DNA of 12,378 bases from an uncultured Kouleothrix sp. (lineage in GTDB: Bacteria > Chloroflexota > Chloroflexia > Chloroflexales > Roseiflexaceae), in the NCBI GenBank assembly GCA_937858455.1, contig CALLYN010000061.1:1-12378 (forward strand). The letters are read 5' to 3'. The notes below the pieces were generated by a model. That model was not told the origin of the DNA. It ran no database searches and saw nothing but the letters and a program-made list of their open reading frames with translations. Made by a program: the position numbers and the translations under genes. This document shows positions 7,390-12,378 of this stretch, in pieces (the first letter of the stretch is position 1; the number at the start of each line of letters is the position of its first letter).

Positions 7390-9911
7390 TGCCGACCTAC
7401 GCCACCCCACCCACCCCCACGAGCGGCCTGGCGCTCAACGCCGCGCGTGGCTGGGTGAGTGTGCTTATCCCGATCGCGCGCACCAATGAGATCACGAACC
7501 CGAGCTTCGAGACCGGCACCACCAGCTGGACGGCGGTGGGCGGGAGCATCGCGCGGGTCACCACGCAGCAGGCCGTGGGCATTGCGAGCCTGCAGATCAC
7601 GATGAGTGGCGCAAACGACGGCGTGCGCCACGTGGGCCTCCCCATGGTGGTGGGCGAGCTGCGCGCCTTTTCCTGCTTCGTGCGCGGGACGGCCGGGCGG
7701 CGCTATCGCTGCCAGCTCGAGGACGGCGGCGGCGGCACGCTCGCGCGCGCGACGATCACCGCAACCGGGCGCTGGCAGGAGGTGCGGTGGTATGCGTCGT
7801 GTCAGGCGACCGCGACCTACTATCTGTTTGTCGGCGCCCTGGCCGCCGGCGCCGATGTGCTCTATCTGGACGCGGTGCAATCCGAGATCATACAGCCGGG
7901 CGAGACCGGCTCCACCTACATCGACGGTGACCAGCTGGGCCTGATTGCGCAGCCGGCCACGCCGGCCTACGGCTGGAATGGCGCGCCGCACGCCAGCACC
8001 AGCTATCGCAGCGCGCAGACTCGCGCCGGAGGCATGCTGATGAACTTTGACCTTGCCCAGCTCGTGCTGACCGCCGTGATCGGCCTGGGGCTCGCCCCCG
8101 TCGCGCACGTGGCCAGCCCCTACGCCCAGCTGGACGGCGCGCACTATGAGCGCACGCGGCTGACCGAGCGCACGTTTTCGCTCGTCGGCCGGATCGACGC
8201 GGCCACCGACGGCGCGCGGAGCCGCGCGCTGGCCATGCTCGAGGACTGGCTGTCGCGCGACCGCGTCGCCACCCAGCAGCCGCTGCGCCTGCGCTATGAG
8301 CGGTACGACGGCCTGACGCCGACGAGCGAGATCGCGCAAATCGATGCGCTGTACACCGCAGGCCTCGAGGGCGCGATCGACAGCCGCAGCGGCGCCGCCG
8401 TGCCGCTCCAGTTTACACTGTTCGCGCCGTATGTGACCGCCGTGCGCGAGGAGGGCGGGCCGCTGGCGGTGCAGCAGTCGATCGCGAATGCCAACCGCAT
8501 CCTCATGCGCACGGCGGGCGGGCAGTGGCAGGCGCTCGGCGTCGGTATCACGGGCAACAACGTCAATGCGATTGCGATCGGGCCAGATGGATCGGTGTAC
8601 GTCGGCGGTGATTTCACCAACGCCGGCACGAGTGGCGCCGACTACCTGGCGCGCTGGGACGGCAGCACCTGGTCGGTGGTGGGCAGCGCCACGGCGCTCA
8701 ACGCCCCGGTGCGAACGCTGGCGTTTGATAGCACGGGGAAGCTGTACGTCGGCGGCGATTTCACCAACGCCGGCGGGAACGCGAATGCGGACGCGCTTGC
8801 CACCTGGGATGGCAGCAGCTGGGGCGCGCTTGGCACCGGCATGAATGGCTCCGTCTACGCGCTGCATGTCGCGCCCGACGGCACCGTCTATGCCGGCGGC
8901 GCGTTCACCCTGGCAGGCGGCGTGGCGAACACCACGCGCGTGGCCAAATGGAATGGCAGCGCCTGGAGCGCGCTCGGCACCGGCGCAAACAACACGGTCT
9001 ACGCGATCGTGACCGGCAGCGACGGGCGGGTGTATGCCGGTGGGGTGTTCACCACGATCGGCGGCACGGCCACGAACGCGATTGCGGCCTGGACGGGCGC
9101 CGCCTGGACGACCGTAGGCACGAGCGCGAGCAGCGACCCGTACGCGGCGGGCAAGGCGGTGTACGCACTGCTGGTGATGCGCGACGGTCGGCTGCTGGCG
9201 GGCGGGGATTTTACGGGCACGGGCATCAGCCGGATCGCGGTCTGGAATGGCGTGGCGTGGGCCGGGCTGGGCAATGGCGTGGCCGGGCCGAGCACGGCGG
9301 TGACCGCGCTGGCGCAGCGTGCGGATGGGGCCATCCTCGTCGGCGGCACCTTTGGCGCGCTGGCCGGCACGAACCCGCCGCCGATCCTGCCCGAGCTGGC
9401 GCTGTGGAATGGCAGCACGTTTGTGGCGCTGGAGGTCGACATTCCCGGCACGGCCGGCACCAATGCGGTGAACGCGATCACCGTCGCGCCGTCGGGGGCG
9501 ATCTACCTCGGCTACGACGCCGGCGGCACGGCGCTGGCGGGGCAGATCACGACCCTCACGAACACGGGAGCGGGCCGGGCCTATCCCATCGTCACGCTGT
9601 TCGGCGGGCCGAGTGGAGCGTATCCGGTCTATGCGCTCGCCAACCTCACCACCGGGCGTACCGTGTACTTCAACCTGAACCTGAACGCGCGCGAGACCGT
9701 CACGATCAATTTCGACCCGCTGCATCTCTCGGCGGTGAGTGATTTTCGTGGGGATGTGCTGAGCTACCTGGTGGCGGGCAGCCAGGAGGGCGACTTCTTT
9801 GTGCAACCAGGGCCGAATGTCTTCAGCCTGATGACCTTCGACCCCTCGGCGTCGGCGACCATCCGTTGGCGACCGACCTTTCAGAGCCTGAATCAGCTGA
9901 GCTTCCGATGA
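7386..9911 (+). CDS. Distal tail (Dit-like) protein with inserted seven-bladed propeller
   Basis: The product has 841 residues; ATG 7386 overlaps the tape measure stop (ATGA), and ATG 7389 is an equal alternative. Residues ~30-175 resemble a jelly-roll carbohydrate-binding module (NPSFETGTTSWTA ... LYLDAVQSEI ... GSTYIDGDQ). Residues ~220-352 look like the N-terminal Dit ring domain of siphovirus distal tail proteins (FSLVGRI, ALAMLEDWLSRD, PLRLRYERYDG). Residues 370-730 are seven GxxYVGGxFT...W.GS.W repeats forming a propeller. Residues 731-841 (TLFGGPSGAYPVYALANLTT, ETVTINFDP) resemble the second half of Dit. Dit is the hexameric hub joining tube to tip, and 'evolved' Dits with inserted binding modules are known from lactococcal phages. 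Place between tape measure and hub fits exactly. Domain boundaries are estimated by eye; the binding target is unknown. Confidence 0.78.
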   Translation: MMPTYATPPTPTSGLALNAARGWVSVLIPIARTNEITNPSFETGTTSWTAVGGSIARVTTQQAVGIASLQITMSGANDGVRHVGLPMVVGELRAFSCFVRGTAGRRYRCQLEDGGGGTLARATITATGRWQEVRWYASCQATATYYLFVGALAAGADVLYLDAVQSEIIQPGETGSTYIDGDQLGLIAQPATPAYGWNGAPHASTSYRSAQTRAGGMLMNFDLAQLVLTAVIGLGLAPVAHVASPYAQLDGAHYERTRLTERTFSLVGRIDAATDGARSRALAMLEDWLSRDRVATQQPLRLRYERYDGLTPTSEIAQIDALYTAGLEGAIDSRSGAAVPLQFTLFAPYVTAVREEGGPLAVQQSIANANRILMRTAGGQWQALGVGITGNNVNAIAIGPDGSVYVGGDFTNAGTSGADYLARWDGSTWSVVGSATALNAPVRTLAFDSTGKLYVGGDFTNAGGNANADALATWDGSSWGALGTGMNGSVYALHVAPDGTVYAGGAFTLAGGVANTTRVAKWNGSAWSALGTGANNTVYAIVTGSDGRVYAGGVFTTIGGTATNAIAAWTGAAWTTVGTSASSDPYAAGKAVYALLVMRDGRLLAGGDFTGTGISRIAVWNGVAWAGLGNGVAGPSTAVTALAQRADGAILVGGTFGALAGTNPPPILPELALWNGSTFVALEVDIPGTAGTNAVNAITVAPSGAIYLGYDAGGTALAGQITTLTNTGAGRAYPIVTLFGGPSGAYPVYALANLTTGRTVYFNLNLNARETVTINFDPLHLSAVSDFRGDVLSYLVAGSQEGDFFVQPGPNVFSLMTFDPSASATIRWRPTFQSLNQLSFR
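8559..9572 (+). repeat. Seven tandem ~48-residue beta-propeller repeats inside the Dit gene
   Basis: Repeat starts: 8559, 8703, 8847, 8991, 9153, 9294 and 9462. The first three are exactly 144 bases (48 codons) each, the next are 162, 141 and 168 bases, and the last is shorter. The shared pattern is (V)xAL/I....DGxVYxGGxFTxAGG....(A)xWxGSxWxxLGTG. The seventh repeat lacks its final WxGSxW strand; the segment just before the first repeat (residues 370-386, RTAGGQWQALG) supplies one, the usual 'velcro' closure of a seven-bladed propeller. A 30-base segment in repeat 1 (8598-8627) matches repeat 2 (8745-8774) with one mismatch. Confidence 0.85.
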
Positions 9912-11047
9912 TCGACTATGTTGCCTACCTATTCGATCCCTTCGGCCGCTATCGCACCACCATCAGCCAGTTTATCGATGCCGATGGCGCCGCGCTAGAC
10001 TATACGGTGTCGTGCGTGCCGGGCGCGGTCGGCGAGTGTGTGCTGACCCCGCCGCTCGGCACCGACCCGTCGCTGTTTGTTCAGGATGGCCGGATTGCGA
10101 TCGGCCGCAGCATCAACGGCCGCGCGCCGGTGATCGATATGCAGGCGATTTTCTTGATCAAGGAGATCGAGGACTCGGCGACGAGTACGATTGTCCGCGC
10201 CGCGCACACCAACTGCCTGCTGCACACGCGGACTATCAACTACCCCGCCGATAGCGCGTATGTGCAGCGCGCGGCCGCGCCGGCCGATGACCAGATCAAG
10301 GCGCTTGCGCGTGAAAATCTCGGCAGCCTGATCAATACTGGCCTGCGCTACGGCGTCGAAACCCAGGCCGACCTGTCGGCCTATCTCCAGATTGCGCCAG
10401 ATCTCGCGCAGGGCGCCAGTGTGCCCGTCGCGGACATCGCGCAGCGCACGCTCGGCGAGGTCATCCGCGATCTGTGCGCGCAGTCGGCCACGGCCGGCAC
10501 CTACCTGACGGCGATGGTGGAGGCGATCACGCCGGCGCTGCTCGAGCTGCGCACCTACGCCGGGCAGCGCGGTCTCGATCGGCGCGCGGGCGTGGCGGTG
10601 CGGCCGATCGTGCTGTCTGAGGCCACCGGCACAGTCGAAAACGTGAAGGTCATCCGCTCGTGGCGCGAGGCGGCCACGTTCGTGATTGCCGGCGGCGCCG
10701 GCGAAAGCAGTGACCGCCTGATAGCGACTGCCTTTGATGCGGTGCGTGCGGCTGCCAGCCCGTTCGGGCGCGTCGAGCGCTTTGTCGAGAGCAGCGACAC
10801 CGATACCCCAGCGGTGCTGCAAGGTGTCGCCGATGCGGCGCTGCGGCAGGCGCGCGAGACGCGCGTGCTGACCGCCGATCTGCGCGAGACCGACGGCGCA
10901 ACGCGTGGGCTGCACTACGATCTGGGGGACGTGCTCACGGTCGAGCACGCGCGCACGCAGCAACAGTTCGACGCGCGACTGGATGTCGTGCGCGTGTCGG
11001 TCGGCGGCGGGCAGCAGCGCTCGCAGGCCGCGCTGAGGAGCCTATGA
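9908..11047 (+). CDS. Tail-tip hub protein, Gp37-like (siphovirus ReqiPepy6 type)
   Basis: The product has 379 residues; ATG 9908 overlaps the Dit stop by ATGA and MIDYVAYLFDPFGRYRT begins as is usual for this family. The N-terminal half is beta-rich, with the typical sequence of a tail-tip ring protein: substrate-plane phrases YTVSCVPGAVGECVLTPP (~30-48), VIDMQAIFLIKEIEDS, then a helical linker QIKALARENLGSLI (~129-142). Near the C-terminus YDLGDVLTVEHA (337-348) followed by RLDVVRVSVGGG matches the closing beta segment of such proteins. Gp37-like proteins sit directly after Dit in phages of actinobacterial and other hosts and probably form the central hub that the tail tube and receptor binding proteins attach to. 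No peptidoglycan hydrolase domain is present, so it is a short hub without the long Tal extension. Confidence 0.72.
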   Translation: MIDYVAYLFDPFGRYRTTISQFIDADGAALDYTVSCVPGAVGECVLTPPLGTDPSLFVQDGRIAIGRSINGRAPVIDMQAIFLIKEIEDSATSTIVRAAHTNCLLHTRTINYPADSAYVQRAAAPADDQIKALARENLGSLINTGLRYGVETQADLSAYLQIAPDLAQGASVPVADIAQRTLGEVIRDLCAQSATAGTYLTAMVEAITPALLELRTYAGQRGLDRRAGVAVRPIVLSEATGTVENVKVIRSWREAATFVIAGGAGESSDRLIATAFDAVRAAASPFGRVERFVESSDTDTPAVLQGVADAALRQARETRVLTADLRETDGATRGLHYDLGDVLTVEHARTQQQFDARLDVVRVSVGGGQQRSQAALRSL

Positions 11048-11493
11048 GCGGGGATATGCTGCGCGAACTGGCGCGCGTCCAGGAGCAGTCCGGGCGGTTG
11101 GCGACGCGCGAGCGGCCGCTGACACCGCTGCCGCTCGTGCCGCACGAGGGCGTGATCTCGCCCTACACCACGAACGCGAACCCGTACATCACGCCCATCT
11201 GGCGCGACTGCACGCCTGCGCGCCTCGCGCTCGGGGTGTCGGTGCTCACAACCAACAACGGCAGTAACTACTGGACGATCACGCTCTCGACGATCAGCCC
11301 GGCCGGGGCGATCGTCGCGCAGGGGAGTGTGACAACAGCCGCGCTGGGGCCGAACCTGTGGCTCCCGCTCGGCCTGACGACGTTTGCGACTGCGCGCTGG
11401 CTCGCGAGCGCGATCTCGCTCGCATACCTCACCATCGCGAAAACGGGCGCGCCGGGCGCGCTCGGGCTGGCGCCTGCGCTGTACGTTTTATGA
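11044..11493 (+). CDS. Small tail-tip associated protein, unknown
   Basis: The product has 149 residues; ATG 11044 overlaps the hub stop (ATGA) and lies three bases after GAGGAG (11035-11040). A charged N-terminal helix (DMLRELARVQEQSGRLATRERP) may attach or trimerise it, followed by a Pro-rich spacer and a beta-rich domain (ARLALGVSVLTTNN, YWTITLSTISP, GLTTFATARWLASAISLAYL). I do not recognise the family. Translational coupling with the hub gene suggests a tail-tip or receptor-binding accessory, but this is inference from position. No signal peptide or clear membrane span; the C-terminal part is hydrophobic but reads as beta rather than as a holin. Confidence 0.72.
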   Translation: MSGDMLRELARVQEQSGRLATRERPLTPLPLVPHEGVISPYTTNANPYITPIWRDCTPARLALGVSVLTTNNGSNYWTITLSTISPAGAIVAQGSVTTAALGPNLWLPLGLTTFATARWLASAISLAYLTIAKTGAPGALGLAPALYVL

Positions 11494-11496
11494 GAG

Positions 11497-11512
11497 CGGG
11501 CGGCAACGCCCG
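11497..11512 (+). promoter_or_regulatory. Small hairpin with GCAA tetraloop before the last tail gene
   Basis: A perfect 6-bp GC stem (11497-11502 with 11507-11512) closes a GCAA loop of the stable GNRA type. It sits between the stop at 11493 and the GGAGGA ribosome binding site (11517-11522). It may stabilise the mRNA or tune translation of the following gene; this is inferred from location. Confidence 0.5.
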
Positions 11513-11526
11513 GTTTGGAGGATACA

Positions 11527-11844
11527 ATGGCCGAGTTTCCTGGGCAATCAATCGGCGGGGTGAACCAGGGCGGCATCCAACCGAGCTATTACGTGGATGC
11601 GACTGGCGCACAATTCTGGGGCGTGCAAACCAAAATAAACAATGGCACCGTGTACCAGTACGTCGTCTACCGCCAGGCGCCCGGTGCGACGATCCCGACG
11701 ATCGCCTGGCAGCACGTCGGCGGGCAGGGCAATCTTTGCCCCCAGCCCGACGGCCGCCTGGTGGCGGTGGTGTTCCGTGCGCCAGGTGAGAGTGCGCCGA
11801 TCCTGGCGCGGACGGTGCCAGGGTGGGTGTCGCGGGGCTCGTAG
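11527..11844 (+). CDS. Small beta-rich protein, last gene of the tail block, unknown
   Basis: The product has 105 residues. ATG 11527 is chosen over the in-frame ATG at 11515 because GGAGGA (11517-11522) lies four bases before it. The N-terminus MAEFPGQSIGGVNQGGIQPS is Gly/Gln-rich, followed by beta-like sequence (YYVDATGAQFWGVQTKI, GTVYQYVVYRQAPG, GRLVAVVFRAPGE). I recognise no family. It is separated from the preceding gene by 33 bases with its own strong ribosome binding site, unlike the ATGA-coupled genes upstream, so it may be made in larger amounts. Its place at the end of the tail block fits a minor tail or host-contact protein; a non-structural role is possible. Confidence 0.7.
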   Translation: MAEFPGQSIGGVNQGGIQPSYYVDATGAQFWGVQTKINNGTVYQYVVYRQAPGATIPTIAWQHVGGQGNLCPQPDGRLVAVVFRAPGESAPILARTVPGWVSRGS

Positions 11845-11908
11845 GGCAGCATGCACGAAAAACGCATCGAGCTGCGTTTATTAGAGTGAAGCTTCCTCAA
11901 GGCGAAAA

Positions 11909-11950
11909 CGCACGAACGCCCCGATCTTCACAGATCGGGGCGTTTGTGTG
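11909..11950. terminator. Strong inverted repeat, probable bidirectional terminator
   Basis: Arms 11909-11926 and 11933-11950 form an 18-bp stem (two G-T wobbles) around the 6-base loop TTCACA. Its core is the GC-rich CGCCCCGATC/GATCGGGGCG. It lies 64 bases after the last plus-strand stop and 68 bases before the end of the convergent minus-strand gene, so it can serve both. A run of T is short on either side (GTTT on plus, GTTTTCG on minus), so it is a strong-stem, weak-tract terminator. Confidence 0.8.
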
Positions 11951-12018
11951 CTCGTGGGGCAGCCAGGGGGAGGCCGGCGCAGCGCGGGGCGTGGTGCGCG
12001 GCGCCTGGGGCGAAAACA
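11949..12018. other. Short GC-rich spacer between convergent genes
   Basis: No gene, tRNA or clear signal is seen here; the sequence is GC-rich with a run of G-rich direct segments. It lies between the terminator and the end of the minus-strand gene. Confidence 0.5.
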
Positions 12019-12261
12019 TCACGGCCTCGCGCTGCTGTGCAGTAGTATAAATAGCATGCCGTCGTCACCCGGCAACCCCTCGACGGCGTTTTGCCCATCA
12101 ACGACAATACGCGCATTTACCTCGGCTTCATAGTCCTCAACACGCGCCACATCAAGCGGCGCGCCGTTGCAGTAGTCATCCACGATGCCAACGGCGATCC
12201 ACCCGTACACCTCGTGACGCTCAATCAACTCGCGCGCGTCGTCCAGGTTCATACGTGACAA
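12019..12261 (-). CDS. Small acidic protein, unknown
   Basis: The product has 80 residues, from TTG 12261, chosen because AAAGGA (12270-12275) stands eight bases upstream, while the in-frame ATG at 12252 would be 17 bases away. MSRMNLDDARELIERHEVYG begins with an amphipathic helix; VAVGIVDDYCNGAP-like and VEDYEAEVNARIVVDG follow, ending FILLHSSARP. It is strongly acidic. I do not recognise the family. It runs opposite to the tail module, 23 bases after a zinc-ribbon gene on the same strand, so the two are probably one transcript. Such small acidic proteins are typical of accessory phage or host regions; no function is proposed. Confidence 0.6.
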   Translation of the reverse strand: MSRMNLDDARELIERHEVYGWIAVGIVDDYCNGAPLDVARVEDYEAEVNARIVVDGQNAVEGLPGDDGMLFILLHSSARP

Positions 12262-12269
12262 TTATCATG

Positions 12270-12275
12270 TCCTTT
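12270..12275 (-). promoter_or_regulatory. Ribosome binding site deciding the TTG start
   Basis: AAAGGA on the minus strand, eight bases before the TTG at 12261. It supports the non-ATG start over the ATG nine bases further in. Confidence 0.55.
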
Positions 12276-12284
12276 CTTGAACGC

Positions 12285-12378
12285 TCACCCGAACCGCGCG
12301 CCGCAGCTCGGGCACTGCCGCGCCTGGGGCGCGCACGGATAGCCGCACCAGTGGCACGCCGGCCGCCGCAGATCGCGC
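12285..12378 (-). CDS. C-terminal zinc ribbon of a gene cut by the window edge
   Basis: The final 30 residues of a minus-strand protein are visible, ending at TGA 12285-12287. They contain CHWCGYPCAPQARQCPSCGARFG with two CxxC knuckles (CHWC and CPSC) that would bind one zinc, the rubredoxin-type ribbon commonly found at protein C-termini or in small regulators. Upstream sequence is outside the window, so the function of the main body is unknown. It probably shares a transcript with the acidic protein that starts 23 bases further on. Confidence 0.72.
   Translation of the reverse strand, partial: RDLRRPACHWCGYPCAPQARQCPSCGARFG

Noticed and set aside
8559..9572. CRISPR-like or other DNA repeat array
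   Set aside because: The spacing is a multiple of three and the repeats encode a propeller consensus; there are no short identical repeats with unique spacers.
7362..9806. Very long open minus-strand frame (814 codons)
   Set aside because: Antisense to the Dit gene; repeated sequence merely reflects the propeller repeats on the other strand.
11823..12133. Short plus-strand frames beyond the last tail gene
   Set aside because: They span the inverted repeat or overlap the minus-strand gene, have no ribosome binding sites, and no protein-like composition.

Overview
The window is mostly the tail module of a siphovirus-type phage or prophage with high GC content. It is read left to right from about 565 to 11844 with almost no spacer. 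The order is: a putative connector or neck protein, a major tail protein, a tail assembly chaperone pair with overlapping frames, a tape measure protein, a distal tail (Dit) protein, a Gp37-like tail-tip hub, and two small tail-end genes. No contractile sheath, lysis, integrase, terminase, portal or capsid gene is visible, so only the tail part of the element is present. A strong inverted repeat at 11909-11950 ends the block. Beyond it, at least two small genes run on the opposite strand: an acidic 80-residue protein and the C-terminal zinc ribbon of a gene cut by the window edge.

The first ~560 bases do not fit this picture. On the minus strand they encode an internal piece of a bacterial dynamin-like GTPase (QARVHF region, DTPG G3 motif). 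The piece is cut at the window start, and it stops abruptly where the phage gene begins, before the P-loop half that a complete gene must have. This is either an assembly or amplification chimera or a real rearrangement; I cannot tell which from sequence alone. No host taxon can be fixed. The GC-rich, Ala/Gly-rich coding and the tail architecture would suit a Chloroflexota or actinobacterial-type host, but this is only an impression.

The most notable biology is that two consecutive structural classes appear to carry beta-propellers. The 505-residue putative major tail protein has a C-terminal region with Asp-box (BNR/Ycf48-like) motifs. The 841-residue Dit protein has a seven-repeat propeller inserted between its N-terminal Dit domain and its C-terminal galectin-like half, preceded by a carbohydrate-binding-like module. 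Together these suggest a tail whose tube and tip are both decorated with probable glycan- or surface-binding domains. A second notable point is the chaperone pair: coding switches from frame 0 to +1 exactly at a TTTT run, which fits a programmed +1 frameshift, although an internal start with a Shine-Dalgarno-like GGAGG or a single-base error are competing explanations.

The tail genes are tightly coupled: three successive junctions are ATGA overlaps (7386, 9908, 11044). A 13-bp hairpin follows the major tail gene, where expression of a highly needed protein would have to be separated from that of the low-copy proteins downstream.
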